Assembly: GCA_945871905.1 (NCBI GenBank)
Contig: CAMBXL010000011.1
Location: 1-64,000, forward strand
Length of the DNA stretch: 64,000 bases
Direction: 5' to 3'
Origin: Chitinophaga pinensis
GTDB lineage: Bacteria > Bacteroidota > Bacteroidia > NS11-12g > UBA955
In this document: piece after piece, positions 7,817 to 17,487 of the stretch
Layout: the number at the start of each line of letters is the position of its first letter
How positions within the stretch are numbered: the stretch's first letter is position 1
Notes under the pieces: model-generated
Told to the model about the DNA's origin: nothing
What the model saw: the letters and a program-made list of their open reading frames with translations, nothing else
Database searches by the model: none
Program-made: the position numbers and the translations under genes

Positions 7817-8254
7817 TTAATTTTTCTCGAATGTTAAGTAATCAGTTTCACCACTTCCACCGCTTACATCTAACAATTCAATTTTATTTGCAGACTGTGA
7901 TATAAAATCCCAATCGTCGTTTAAATCTTCAAAGTCATTGGTCAAATCAAAATAAAGATTAAAATCTAAATCATCTTGACTGTCATCGTTGCTATTGCTA
8001 TCTGTAATACTCCAAGAACCTGTATAAGTAACGCCTCCTTTTGTTGCATAAACGATACCGTTTGACTGGAAAGTAAAGTTATAACCAGCAAAATTACTGG
8101 TTTCATCTACTTGAGAATCGATGTAGCGAGTAATACGCCAAGTTCCTGACTTTACATTGCTGTTAATTTGAGTGGTTGATTTGGCATCATCGTCTTTAGA
8201 ACAAGAGGAAAATGTGATGATAATTAAACAGAGATAGAATAAGATTGACTTCAT
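7817..8254 (-). CDS. Small lipocalin-like lipoprotein
   Basis: A 145-residue exported lipoprotein. The signal sequence MKSILFYLCLIIITFSSC ends in a lipobox cysteine followed by SKDDDAK, a surface-export signal typical of this phylum. The mature part has VKSGTWRITRYIDSQ and YTGSWSITDSN, the strand pattern of lipocalin-like lipoproteins (Lipocalin_4/DUF style), and a very acidic middle (SNDDSQDDLDF). The function is unknown. It is last in a minus-strand row behind the DUF2892 gene (16-base gap) and is closed by a strong terminator. Confidence 0.75.
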   Translation of the reverse strand: MKSILFYLCLIIITFSSCSKDDDAKSTTQINSNVKSGTWRITRYIDSQVDETSNFAGYNFTFQSNGIVYATKGGVTYTGSWSITDSNSNDDSQDDLDFNLYFDLTNDFEDLNDDWDFISQSANKIELLDVSGGSGETDYLTFEKN

Positions 8255-8270
8255 TTTTAAATATATCTTT

Positions 8271-8477
8271 TTATTTTTTTACTGAACAAGTGTTGATGCC
8301 AAAAGGTTTGTACAAAGGACAAAAACTAACTAAACTTGTGAGTACAAAAATAATAGATAATATTAACAAAACAACACCCAATGTCCCTGTTACTGTTCCA
8401 TTAAAATACAATACTCCCATTATTGCAGCTATTATCACTCTAATAATTCTGTCTGCAGTTCCCATGTTTTTTTTCAT
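8271..8477 (-). CDS. DUF2892 (YgaP-like inner-membrane) small protein
   Basis: A 68-residue protein with two membrane helices. MKKNMGTADRIIRVIIAA is the hallmark start of the DUF2892 family, followed by a second helix and the CPLYKPFGINT motif near the C-terminus. The ORF track extends it 22 residues upstream (MMQVILIDLIM), but the family start is the internal ATG at 8477, chosen here. Proteins of this family sit in the inner membrane, often linked to rhodanese or redox functions; nothing nearby supports a specific role. It sits just upstream of the lipoprotein gene. Confidence 0.85.
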   Translation of the reverse strand: MKKNMGTADRIIRVIIAAIMGVLYFNGTVTGTLGVVLLILSIIFVLTSLVSFCPLYKPFGINTCSVKK

Positions 8478-8582
8478 ATAAATAAATATTTGATGCCACA
8501 AATGTAAACACATAATCAAGTCAATTAAAATGACCTGCATCATGTTTCACTTCAACCCTTTATAAAAGGTAACAGAAATCAG

Positions 8583-9086
8583 TTAGTTTAAAATTAGCTT
8601 CAAGTCTTGCGGATTAGAATCATCAAACAAAAGATGTTCTTGAATTGTAGTTGCCATGCTTATACCCACAAAATCAGCCTTTACAGGAAAAGCTCTGTAA
8701 CTTCTTGAGGCTAAAACAGCTATTCGAATTTTGGCAACTTGTCTTTGCAAGAGTGGTAAAAAAGCCGAAATCAATGTTTTGCCTGTATTGAGCACATCAT
8801 CCACCACCACCAAAGATTGCTCTTTGATGTCTGCAATATTAAATTCCGAGTAGAACGAAGGTTCAAAATTGTTTCTATCAATGACAATATTAATTAACTC
8901 CACTTTGAGGTCACTTATCAATCGGAGTTCATTGGCAATTTGTTCAGCCAAGTACATCCCTCGGTTGTCCACACCGGCAATATAAAGTTGTTTTGACTCC
9001 ATATTATCCTCATAAATTTGCCACGCCAATCGTTTGATTTTATGGGTAATTTGTTGGTGATTAAGAATAATTGCTAACTGACTCAT
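8583..9086 (-). CDS. Phosphoribosyltransferase family protein (PyrR/Hpt-like)
   Basis: A 167-residue type I phosphoribosyltransferase. The PRPP-binding loop is VVVDDVLNTGKT, preceded by YIAGVDNRGMYLA (the PPi loop region). Members either salvage purine or pyrimidine bases or act as PyrR-type regulators of pyrimidine genes; in Bacteroidota a short PyrR-like protein of this size is common. No pyrimidine genes are adjacent. It lies 36 bases downstream of pgk on the same strand, so co-transcription is likely. The base specificity is unresolved. Confidence 0.85.
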   Translation of the reverse strand: MSQLAIILNHQQITHKIKRLAWQIYEDNMESKQLYIAGVDNRGMYLAEQIANELRLISDLKVELINIVIDRNNFEPSFYSEFNIADIKEQSLVVVDDVLNTGKTLISAFLPLLQRQVAKIRIAVLASRSYRAFPVKADFVGISMATTIQEHLLFDDSNPQDLKLILN

Positions 9087-9122
9087 AGACGATTCAAACT
9101 TAAATAAAATATTTTACAAAAA

Positions 9123-10328
9123 CTAAGCTTCGGCTTGCTCATCATTGATGGCTTGAATTCCGGGCAATATTTTACCTTCGAAATACTCCAACAATGCACC
9201 ACCACCTGTTGATACATAACTTACTTTGTCTGCCAATCCAAATTGGTATATTGCAGCGGCACTGTCTCCACCACCTATTAAGCTAAAGCCTCCTTTTTGA
9301 GTAACACTTGCTACAGAATTAGCCACAGATTTGGTTCCATTTTCAAAATTTGACATTTCAAAAACGCCCATTGGCCCATTCCACAAAACGGTTTGTGAAG
9401 CTTCTATTTCTTTGGTAAATGCAGCAATGGCTTTAGGTCCAATATCTAATCCCATAAACCCATCAGGAATAACATCATTGTTACAAAAAGAGGTTTCAGC
9501 ATCATTGGCAAATTTATTGGCAATTTTACTGTCCTCGGGTAGCAATAATTTAACCCCTTTGGCTTTTGCTTTTTCTATCAGTTCTAGGGTCAACGGCATT
9601 CTATCGTCTTCGCAAAGTGAACTACCTATGGCACCACCCATTGCTTTGGCAAACGTGTATGCCATGCCACCACCCACAATTATCGTGTCTGCAATTTGCA
9701 TTAAATTTTCTATAATCAATAATTTGTCGGACACTTTAGCTCCTCCAACTATGGCTGTAAAAGGGCGTTGTGGGTTGTCCAACACTTTTTTAGCATTGGC
9801 TATTTCATTGGCCATTACATAACCAAAACATTTTTTACCATTAAAAAAGCGAGCGATAATAGAAGTTGAGGCATGGGCACGGTGGGCAGTACCAAAAGCA
9901 TCATTGACATAAAAAGTTCCTAAGTTTGCTAATTTTTGAGCAAATGCTAAGTCACCTTTTTCTTCTTCTTTGTAAAATCTCAAATTTTCTAACAGCAATA
10001 TTTCACCATTTTTAAGATTAGCACTCAATGAAAGTGCCTCATCGCCTATACAATCTGGGGCAAAATGCACAACAGTATTGGTCAATTCTTTTAATCTATC
10101 AACAATATGGCGCAGCGAAAACTTATCTGCAGTACCTTCCTTAGGACGACCTAAATGGCTCATTAATATACAAGAACCACCATCATTAAGAATTTTTTGG
10201 ATGGTGGGAATCGTTGCTCTCATTCTTGAATCATCACTAATATTAAAATGAGCATCTAAAGGCACATTGAAATCGACACGTATTAATACTTTTTCGTTTT
10301 TGAAATTAAAATCGTTGATTGTTAACAT
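9123..10328 (-). CDS. pgk: Phosphoglycerate kinase
   Basis: Transfers the acyl phosphate of 1,3-bisphosphoglycerate to ADP, the first ATP-yielding step of lower glycolysis; cytosolic monomer. At 401 residues it is full length. Typical sequences are [12 protein letters not shown] at the N-terminus, SHLGRPKE, the substrate-binding arginine in [13 protein letters not shown], the nucleotide site [10 protein letters not shown], and the C-terminal IGGGDSAAA. It is transcribed divergently from the polyprenyl synthetase. A TATTTTTG -7 box lies 24 bases before the ATG. Confident. Confidence 0.97.
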   Translation of the reverse strand: MLTINDFNFKNEKVLIRVDFNVPLDAHFNISDDSRMRATIPTIQKILNDGGSCILMSHLGRPKEGTADKFSLRHIVDRLKELTNTVVHFAPDCIGDEALSLSANLKNGEILLLENLRFYKEEEKGDLAFAQKLANLGTFYVNDAFGTAHRAHASTSIIARFFNGKKCFGYVMANEIANAKKVLDNPQRPFTAIVGGAKVSDKLLIIENLMQIADTIIVGGGMAYTFAKAMGGAIGSSLCEDDRMPLTLELIEKAKAKGVKLLLPEDSKIANKFANDAETSFCNNDVIPDGFMGLDIGPKAIAAFTKEIEASQTVLWNGPMGVFEMSNFENGTKSVANSVASVTQKGGFSLIGGGDSAAAIYQFGLADKVSYVSTGGGALLEYFEGKILPGIQAINDEQAEA

Positions 10329-10352
10329 TTAATTAAATATTTTATGAGGGCA

Positions 10353-10360
10353 CAAAAATA
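10353..10360 (-). promoter_or_regulatory. -7 promoter box (TATTTTTG) of pgk
   Basis: Matches TAnnTTTG, 24 bases upstream of the pgk ATG. A -33 TTTG at the correct distance is not seen. Confidence 0.5.
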
Positions 10361-10405
10361 AGTTAAAATATTATTGTTTAATTTGCAAAACGAAAAAAAT
10401 ACACT

Positions 10406-11380
10406 TTGGAATTGTCGATAGATGAGATAAAGAAGCCTATAAACTCAGATTTAACAGCCTTTGAGAGCACTTTTAGTCAAAGCATGAAAACTTCTGTGCC
10501 TTTGCTAAATACGATAATGAACTACATTGTCAAACGAAAAGGGAAGTTAGTGCGACCAATGTTTGTGCTTTTTTGTTCAAAACTTCATGGCGAAATCAAT
10601 GAAAGAACTTACCGAGGTGCTAGCTTAATTGAATTGTTACACACTGCCACTTTGGTACATGATGATGTAGTAGATGGCAGCGACATGAGAAGGGGCTTTT
10701 TTAGTATTAATGCCCTTTGGAAAAACAAAATTGCCGTTTTAGTGGGTGATTATTTATTGGCAAAAGGCCTGCTTTTATCCATTGACAATGATGATTTTGA
10801 CTTACTGAAAATAGTAAGTGAAAGTGTAAAAAAAATGAGTGAAGGCGAGTTACTCCAACTTGAGAAAGCACGCAGATTAGACATTACAGAGGAGATTTAT
10901 TACGACATTATAACCAAAAAAACGGCTTCGCTTATTGCCAGTTGTTGTGCCATAGGTGCTGCGGCTGCCAATGCAGACAGCATCACTATTGAAAAAATGC
11001 GCTTATTTGGCGAACATACCGGTATTGCTTTTCAAATAAAAGACGACTTGTTCGACTACGGTGATAACAATGTAGGCAAACCTACAGGATTGGATATCAA
11101 AGAAAAAAAGATGACCTTACCGCTTATTCATGCTCTGAATCAGTCAGACTCATCTGAAAGAAAACACATTATCTACCTGATTAAAAATAAAAACACCAAC
11201 AAGAAAAAAGTAGCAGAAGTCCTTCAATTTGTCAAAGAAAAGGGGGGATTTGAATATGCTCAACAGCAAATGATTGACCATAAAAACAAAGCGCTGAGCA
11301 TTTTACAAGAAATGCCTGACAATGAAAGCCGCGCTAGCTTAGAAGCCCTTTTGGAATTTGTGATTTTGCGTAAAAAATAG
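10406..11380 (+). CDS. Polyprenyl (all-trans) diphosphate synthase
   Basis: A 324-residue class I prenyl elongase, probably making the C35-C40 side chain of menaquinone from farnesyl diphosphate and IPP. The first aspartate-rich motif is DDVVDGSDMRRG and the second is KDDLFDYGD; KGKLVRP is the allylic/IPP-binding basic motif. Length and motifs fit IspB/octaprenyl-diphosphate synthase-like enzymes; the exact chain length cannot be read. The start is a TTG, because no ATG is available upstream in frame, and a promoter-like TTAATTTGC lies about 20 bases before it. It is divergent from pgk. Confidence 0.9.
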   Translation: MELSIDEIKKPINSDLTAFESTFSQSMKTSVPLLNTIMNYIVKRKGKLVRPMFVLFCSKLHGEINERTYRGASLIELLHTATLVHDDVVDGSDMRRGFFSINALWKNKIAVLVGDYLLAKGLLLSIDNDDFDLLKIVSESVKKMSEGELLQLEKARRLDITEEIYYDIITKKTASLIASCCAIGAAAANADSITIEKMRLFGEHTGIAFQIKDDLFDYGDNNVGKPTGLDIKEKKMTLPLIHALNQSDSSERKHIIYLIKNKNTNKKKVAEVLQFVKEKGGFEYAQQQMIDHKNKALSILQEMPDNESRASLEALLEFVILRKK

Positions 11381-11498
11381 AACTAGTCCTTTTCTTTTGT
11401 TTGTTAAGTCTCTTTATTGTTGCTTTTTACATTCCTAAGCACTTAAAAAATAGGTTCAACTTTGCAAAAAGATTTCTTTATCTATTTTAGAAAAACAT

Positions 11499-11506
11499 TA
11501 AATTTG
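11499..11506 (+). promoter_or_regulatory. -7 promoter box (TAAATTTG) of sucA
   Basis: Matches TAnnTTTG, 16 bases upstream of the sucA ATG, giving a very short AT-rich leader. Confidence 0.5.
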
Positions 11507-11522
11507 CAAAAAATATAAAAAT

Positions 11523-14234
11523 ATGCTGCCTAACTCTTATCTAAGCAATGCTGATGTCAACTTCATTGACGACTTATATAAACAATACCAAAAAGACAGT
11601 TCATCTGTGGAATATGGATGGCAAAAATTCTTTGAAGGATTTGATTTTGGAAGTGGTAAATCAAACAATGGCACAAGTGGGGTTAGCGATGATACTCTTA
11701 AAGAAATCAATGTATTAAATTTAATAAATGCCTACCGTACCAGAGGTCATTTATTCACTAAAACCAATCCTGTAAGAGAAAGAAGAACCTACTCTCCTAC
11801 TTTAGACCTTGCCAATTTCGGTTTGTCTGAAGCCGACCTTAACAACATATACAATGCAGGAAATGATGTAGGACTTGGTTCTGCCAAGCTATCAGACATT
11901 ATCCAACACCTTAAAACCACTTACTGCGAAAGTATTGGAGCTGAATACATGCACATAGGTGACCCTGTTAAAATAGAATGGTTGCGCCAGTTAATGGAAA
12001 CAACCAAAAATATCCCGAATTTAACGATTGAAGAAAAAAAACAATGCTTGAACAAATTGAACCAAGCGACGGCATTCGAAAATTTTTTACACACTAAGTT
12101 CATCGGACAAAAAAGATTTTCTTTGGAAGGCTTGGAATGTTTGATTCCCGCTCTTGACAGTGTCATTCATTATGGCGCAGAATTGGGCGTTCAGGAGTTT
12201 GTAATGGGCATGGCACACCGTGGAAGATTAAATGTATTGGCTAACATTTTCAACAAAACTTATTCTGACATTTTCAGTGAATTTGAAGGGAAAGTATTCC
12301 AAGACGACCAATTTGAAGGTGATGTAAAATACCATTTGGGTTATACTACTCTGGTAAACACCTACCAAAACAAAGAAGTAAAATTAAAATTGGCACCTAA
12401 CCCTTCTCACCTCGAGGCTGTAAATCCTGTGGTGAAAGGAATAGTGAGAGCAAAATTAGACAATCAATACGAAGGAAACATCAACCGCATTTGCCCTATT
12501 TTAATACACGGAGATGCCGCCATTGCTGGTCAAGGCATTGTGTACGAAGTGGTTCAAATGAGTGGTTTGGAAGCCAACAGAATTGGTGGTACTATGCACA
12601 TAGTGACTAACAATCAAATAGGATTTACAACCAATTATACCGATAGCAGAACAAGCATATACTGTACGGATGTTGCAAAAACAACGAATTGCCCCATTTT
12701 CCATGTGAATGGCGACGATGTTGAAGCGGTAGTTCACACCATTAAAATGGCAATGGCTTACCGAAATCAATTCAATTGCGATGTTTTTATCGACTTGTTA
12801 GGTTACAGAAAATATGGCCACAATGAAGGCGACGAACCTCGTTTTACCCAACCATTGTTGTACAAACTGATAGCAACTCATGCTAATCCTCGCGAAATTT
12901 ACAAGGAAAAACTTATTGCACGTGGCGACATAGACGCAGCTATAGCTGAAGAAATGGAAGAAAAATTCAAGGCGCTATTGCAAGTAACCCTCGATGATGT
13001 AAAGCAAAACAAAGCACCTGAATCTAAACCTAAAGTTGATGATTTATGGAAAGACTTCCACTATCCTACTGAATTGGATTTTCTAAAATCAACCAATACT
13101 ACATTTGAGGCAAACCGTTGGAAAGAATTGGCACAAAGTATCAATACTATTCCTGACAACAATTTACCAATCAAAAAAGTACAACAATTGTATCAAGGTA
13201 GATTGAAAATGATAACTGAAAATCAGTTTGACTGGGCCATGGGTGAATTAATGGCTTATGCAACCTTGTTGGATGAAGGGCATTCTATCAGATTATGTGG
13301 TCAAGATTGCGAAAGAGGCACCTTCAGTCACAGACATGCTTTAATTAAAAAAGAAGATTCAGAAACAGAATATGTGCCTTTGCAAAATATCAGTAAAAAC
13401 CAAGGCAAATTCAATGTATACAATTCATTGTTAAGCGAATATGCTGCATTAGGTTTTGAATATGGATACAGTGTAACAACACCCAATGATTTAACCATTT
13501 GGGAAGCACAATTTGGTGATTTTGCCAATGGCGCTCAAATAATGATTGACCAATTTATAGCAAGTGCAAGTACTAAATGGGCACAATACAGCGGTTTAGT
13601 AATGATGCTTCCACACGGTTATGAAGGACAAGGACCAGAGCATTCATCAGCACGTTTGGAAAGATTCTTACAATTATGTGCAAGTTTTAACATGCAAGTA
13701 GTCAATTGCAGTACACCTGCCAATTATTACCACGCACTAAGAAGACAGTTAAAAAGAGCTGATTTCAGAGTTCCTCTAATTGCCATGACTCCAAAAAGCT
13801 TATTGAGACACCCTCAGTGCGTAAGTCAAATCGAAGACTTTACTCAAGGAAGTTTCCAAGAGCTTATCAATGACAGTTATGTAGAATCAAAAAAAGTAAA
13901 AAGAGTGGTTTTATGTTCTGGTAAAATCTATTACGACTTATTGGAAAAACAACAAGTTGAGAAAATCAAAAACATTGCAATAGTTCGCATTGAACAACTA
14001 TTCCCTTTACCTGAGAAACAATTGGCTGAAATTTATGAATTATACTCAAATGCAGAATTTGTATGGGTTCAGGAAGAGCCAAGAAACATGGGTACATGGA
14101 TGCATTTCAGTCGTTATGAATTACCATTTACACTTAGATACATTGGCAGAAAAAGCAGTGCAAGTCCAGCCACAGGCTACAAAAAAACGCATGACAAGGA
14201 ACAAGCCGCAATCATAAACGAAGCTTTTGCTTAG
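11523..14234 (+). CDS. sucA: 2-oxoglutarate dehydrogenase E1 component
   Basis: Thiamine-diphosphate enzyme that decarboxylates 2-oxoglutarate and passes the succinyl group to the E2 lipoyl domain in the TCA cycle. At 903 residues it is full length. Visible landmarks: the N-terminal E2-binding SYLSNADVNFIDDLYKQY, RTRGHLF, the GMAHRGRLN substrate motif, the ThDP motif beginning HGDAAIAGQG, YGHNEGDEPRFTQP, and LPHGYEGQGPEHSSARLERF. The partner sucB (E2) is not adjacent; the next gene is an alpha/beta hydrolase 8 bases downstream, possibly co-transcribed. Confidence 0.96.
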   Translation: MLPNSYLSNADVNFIDDLYKQYQKDSSSVEYGWQKFFEGFDFGSGKSNNGTSGVSDDTLKEINVLNLINAYRTRGHLFTKTNPVRERRTYSPTLDLANFGLSEADLNNIYNAGNDVGLGSAKLSDIIQHLKTTYCESIGAEYMHIGDPVKIEWLRQLMETTKNIPNLTIEEKKQCLNKLNQATAFENFLHTKFIGQKRFSLEGLECLIPALDSVIHYGAELGVQEFVMGMAHRGRLNVLANIFNKTYSDIFSEFEGKVFQDDQFEGDVKYHLGYTTLVNTYQNKEVKLKLAPNPSHLEAVNPVVKGIVRAKLDNQYEGNINRICPILIHGDAAIAGQGIVYEVVQMSGLEANRIGGTMHIVTNNQIGFTTNYTDSRTSIYCTDVAKTTNCPIFHVNGDDVEAVVHTIKMAMAYRNQFNCDVFIDLLGYRKYGHNEGDEPRFTQPLLYKLIATHANPREIYKEKLIARGDIDAAIAEEMEEKFKALLQVTLDDVKQNKAPESKPKVDDLWKDFHYPTELDFLKSTNTTFEANRWKELAQSINTIPDNNLPIKKVQQLYQGRLKMITENQFDWAMGELMAYATLLDEGHSIRLCGQDCERGTFSHRHALIKKEDSETEYVPLQNISKNQGKFNVYNSLLSEYAALGFEYGYSVTTPNDLTIWEAQFGDFANGAQIMIDQFIASASTKWAQYSGLVMMLPHGYEGQGPEHSSARLERFLQLCASFNMQVVNCSTPANYYHALRRQLKRADFRVPLIAMTPKSLLRHPQCVSQIEDFTQGSFQELINDSYVESKKVKRVVLCSGKIYYDLLEKQQVEKIKNIAIVRIEQLFPLPEKQLAEIYELYSNAEFVWVQEEPRNMGTWMHFSRYELPFTLRYIGRKSSASPATGYKKTHDKEQAAIINEAFA

Positions 14235-14242
14235 TTTTTCAA

Positions 14243-15004
14243 ATGAAGCTTCACTACAAACAATACGGGAATACAGGAGAAACACTATTTATTCTTCATG
14301 GCATTTTTGGCATGTTGGACAATTGGCATAATATTGCCAAAGTACTTGTAGAACACTATATTGTTTACACTATTGATGCTCGAAATCACGGCAAATCACC
14401 TCATGCAGATGAAATGAGCTACCAATTAATGGCAGAGGATGTTATTGAATTAGCAAACGATTTAGGGGTTAATCAATTTATTCTTTTAGGCCATAGTATG
14501 GGTGGCAAAACTGCCATGTGGACTGCACACCAATTTCCTGAAAGAATTTCAAAATTGATAGTGGCTGACATTGCACCTAAAACCTACGTGGCTGGGCATA
14601 CTCCCTATTTTAAAGCACTCAAAGAAATTCCATGGGCAACATTACAGTCAAGAAAAGACATCGATGAGGCATTACTCTCCTATGAGCAAAACATTGGCAT
14701 TAGACTTTTTTTAGCCAAAAACATTGAGCGTAATGAAAACGGCGTATTTGAACTAAAATGCAATATCAATGCAATAGAACACGCTTATCCAGAAATTATT
14801 GGGACATTACATTTTAGCCAAACCAATAACATTCCTACTCTATTTATATTGGGCGAAAATTCTAATTATTTGAAAGAAGAAGACAAACCCTATATAGAAT
14901 CTTACTTCAAGAACGTGACTTACCAAAATGTTTCTAAAGCGGGCCATTGGTTACATGCCGACAATCCCAGTGAATTCTTAGAGAAGCTGATCGCTTTTTT
15001 ATAA
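14243..15004 (+). CDS. Alpha/beta-fold hydrolase (YbfF-like esterase)
   Basis: A 253-residue cytosolic hydrolase. The oxyanion segment is LHGIFGMLDNW, the nucleophile serine lies in GHSMGGKTAM, and the catalytic histidine is probably in KAGHWLHAD near the C-terminus; an acid is expected around FILGENSNYL. The overall pattern resembles E. coli YbfF-type acyl-CoA/thioester or ester hydrolases. No signal peptide. It starts 8 bases after sucA stops, suggesting a shared transcript. The natural substrate is not predictable. Confidence 0.88.
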   Translation: MKLHYKQYGNTGETLFILHGIFGMLDNWHNIAKVLVEHYIVYTIDARNHGKSPHADEMSYQLMAEDVIELANDLGVNQFILLGHSMGGKTAMWTAHQFPERISKLIVADIAPKTYVAGHTPYFKALKEIPWATLQSRKDIDEALLSYEQNIGIRLFLAKNIERNENGVFELKCNINAIEHAYPEIIGTLHFSQTNNIPTLFILGENSNYLKEEDKPYIESYFKNVTYQNVSKAGHWLHADNPSEFLEKLIAFL

Positions 15005-15085
15005 AATAAATCTCAAAATATATAGCAATAATACCTCTATTATTGATAAATTGCGGGCATAAATTAACTCAAAGGTTTTTCAACA

Positions 15086-16174
15086 ATGAATCTTAATAAA
15101 CTAAAAATTATTTCAATAATAGGAGCCCGTCCTCAGTTTATAAAAGCCTCTCCTATTGAGTTGGCTTTTTCTAAATACCCCAATGTAGATTTTTATTCCA
15201 TCCATACAGGTCAGCACTATGACACCAATATGAGTGAAATATTTTTCAATCAATTAAAACTAAAACAACCATACAAAACATTAGAATCGGGCGGAAAAAG
15301 CCACGGCAAACAAACTGCGGATATTCTAGTAGGGATTGAAGAACTATTACTTGAAATAAAACCAAACCTCATTATCGTTTATGGAGACACCAATTCTACC
15401 ATTGGGGCTGCTTTGGCTGCAGCAAAACTTCACATTCCTATTGCTCATATTGAAGCAGGGTTGCGTTCTTTTAACAAACAAATGCCTGAGGAGGTTAACC
15501 GCATCCTCACCGACCATATTAGCGACTTACTCTTTGTTCCTTCAGAAAATGCTGTTTCTCAACTTGCAAGTGAAGGCATAACAAAACAGGTTTTTTTGTG
15601 CGGTGATGTTATGAAAGACATCATGAAAATATGCTTAGACCAAAATATTATTCCTGACAATAACAACAAAAACTATTACTACACCACCATACACAGACCC
15701 TATAACACGGATGATAAAGAAAGACTTATTTCTATTCTTAATACTTTAAACGCTTTAGACAAAAAGGTAATTTTCTCTATCCATCCAAGAACCTTAAATT
15801 TACTTAAAAACACCTATCAAGTTGAACTAAACTTCAACAATATTGAGTTTATAGAACCTCAAGGCTACTTTGACAATTTAGCTTACCTAAAAAATTGCGA
15901 TTGTGTTATTACAGATTCAGGTGGAATGCAAAAAGAGGCCTACTGGCTTCAAAAAAAATGTATCACAATAAGAAAAGAAACAGAATGGTCTGAAACATTA
16001 GAAAATGGTTGCAATACGCTTGTTTTTGATAATTTAAATGAAATTGAAAATATCTTAAAAACCGAGAATTTGCAATTTGATAACACGCTGTACGGTACCG
16101 CAAATGCAAGCGAAATAATAGCAGAAAGTATTATTGATTTTATAAAAAACTCGTCATCCACTAAAACAAATTAA
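15086..16174 (+). CDS. wecB: UDP-N-acetylglucosamine 2-epimerase (non-hydrolysing)
   Basis: Interconverts UDP-GlcNAc and UDP-ManNAc, supplying ManNAc-type sugars for surface polysaccharides; cytosolic. At 362 residues it fits WecB/MnaA. Family landmarks: GARPQFIKASPI, THTGQHYD-like IHTGQHYDTNMS, YGDTNSTIGAALAA, HIEAGLRSFNKQMPEE (catalytic region), and TDSGGMQKEAYW. It opens the polysaccharide cluster, which continues with glycosyltransferase, methyltransferase, acetyltransferase and flippase genes. A separate UDP-ManNAc dehydrogenase is not seen here. Confident family call. Confidence 0.95.
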   Translation: MNLNKLKIISIIGARPQFIKASPIELAFSKYPNVDFYSIHTGQHYDTNMSEIFFNQLKLKQPYKTLESGGKSHGKQTADILVGIEELLLEIKPNLIIVYGDTNSTIGAALAAAKLHIPIAHIEAGLRSFNKQMPEEVNRILTDHISDLLFVPSENAVSQLASEGITKQVFLCGDVMKDIMKICLDQNIIPDNNNKNYYYTTIHRPYNTDDKERLISILNTLNALDKKVIFSIHPRTLNLLKNTYQVELNFNNIEFIEPQGYFDNLAYLKNCDCVITDSGGMQKEAYWLQKKCITIRKETEWSETLENGCNTLVFDNLNEIENILKTENLQFDNTLYGTANASEIIAESIIDFIKNSSSTKTN

Positions 16175-16232
16175 ACTTCATTCAGTATTAATTTAGCACC
16201 TTTGCAATAAAATAGATTAACCCAAAGAGCGA

Positions 16233-17369
16233 ATGATGTCCATTGTTAGAACCTCTACAATCCCCAAAAGATATCTTTCTGATATTTACAACAATCATTT
16301 AACGGATGTTAATCTATTAACTTTTGAAGAACTAAGGGCAAAGATATTCGGCTTTTTTATCAATGAATTTGACCAATACTCTTATTACCTAAACAAAGGC
16401 GAAAAATACCATTGCGAAGAAATTATCACCAATGATTCCATTCTTCAAAAAAAATGGGCAAGCGAGCATGGTCTAAGTCCCCATTTAAGTTTAGAAGACA
16501 TTTTTTTGGAGCAAATCAAGCATTTTAAACCCCTTATCTATGTTGATAACAGCAGTTATTTCATGTCGCATAATGCTGAGGAGTTTAAACAAAAGTATAA
16601 AGTAAGTAAAATCATTGCTTGGGATGGCTATACCGGAAGCCAATTTAAACAACAAAGTAAAGGTGTAGATTTGCTTATCACTTGTGTTGATTACATCAAA
16701 AACATCTATCAAGAGTTAGGATTTGAAAGCAAGCTACTGCCCTTTGGTTTTGACAACAGAGTCTTTGAACAATTAAAAACGAGTTTAACAATTCAAAACC
16801 GATTGAGTTTTACGGGTTCCATATCCGACAATGTTCACAAAGAACGCAAGGAATTACTGCTTACTATTCTCAAAAACAAAATCCCTTTGGCATTGCACAT
16901 CAGCAATATTGGCAACAAAAATACATGGCTTAGTCGGGCTCAAATGAGAGCAATAAAAGATTTACGCCTCAAAGATTTTAAAGATTACTATACCCTACAA
17001 TCGCACAACCTTGGGGGCGTATACGGGATAGAAATGTATAGAACCTTAGGTCAAAATACCATTCAATTAAACAGTCATGGTGATGGGTCTCTGCAAGCTG
17101 GAAACATGCGATTGTATGAGGCTACAGGTATGGGAACGCTATTACTTACCGACTGGAAAAGTAATTTACCCGACTTGTTTGTCCCTGAAAAAGAAATCAT
17201 TACCTACAAAAACAAATCGGAAGCTATAGACAAAACCAAGTATTACTTAAAAAACACAAACGAAGCCAAAGAAATTGCTTTAAATGGCCAAAAAAGAACA
17301 TTTGCTCAGTACAGCACTCAAAGTCGAATGATAGCATTTGAGAAAATTTGTGATGAGATACTCCAATAA
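16233..17369 (+). CDS. GT-B glycosyltransferase, CgeB/group 1-like
   Basis: A 378-residue protein with a weakly conserved N-terminal half and a C-terminal nucleotide-sugar domain. GSISDNVHKERKELL opens the second Rossmann domain, NSHGDGSLQAGNMRLYEATGMGTLLLTDWK is cut here to its key parts: MRLYEATGMGTLLLTD is the CgeB/Glyco_trans_1_2 signature holding the donor-binding glutamate. Proteins of this kind glycosylate surface polymers or proteins. Position between wecB and the FkbM methyltransferase supports a polysaccharide role. Start is ATGATG; either codon is possible. Donor and acceptor are unknown. Confidence 0.8.
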   Translation: MMSIVRTSTIPKRYLSDIYNNHLTDVNLLTFEELRAKIFGFFINEFDQYSYYLNKGEKYHCEEIITNDSILQKKWASEHGLSPHLSLEDIFLEQIKHFKPLIYVDNSSYFMSHNAEEFKQKYKVSKIIAWDGYTGSQFKQQSKGVDLLITCVDYIKNIYQELGFESKLLPFGFDNRVFEQLKTSLTIQNRLSFTGSISDNVHKERKELLLTILKNKIPLALHISNIGNKNTWLSRAQMRAIKDLRLKDFKDYYTLQSHNLGGVYGIEMYRTLGQNTIQLNSHGDGSLQAGNMRLYEATGMGTLLLTDWKSNLPDLFVPEKEIITYKNKSEAIDKTKYYLKNTNEAKEIALNGQKRTFAQYSTQSRMIAFEKICDEILQ

Positions 17370-17487
17370 ACATTGCCGAAAGGGTTCTTAATATTGTATT
17401 CTTCAGATTAAAAAAAATAAATGTAAATTTGCCCTTTCATGTTTTTGTCTTCTACGAGATTATTACATCAAAAAAAAGTAGTTAAAA

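Noticed and set aside
9331-9822. 163-residue plus-strand ORF opposite pgk
   Set aside because: pgk on the other strand is full length with all motifs; the ORF has no recognisable features.
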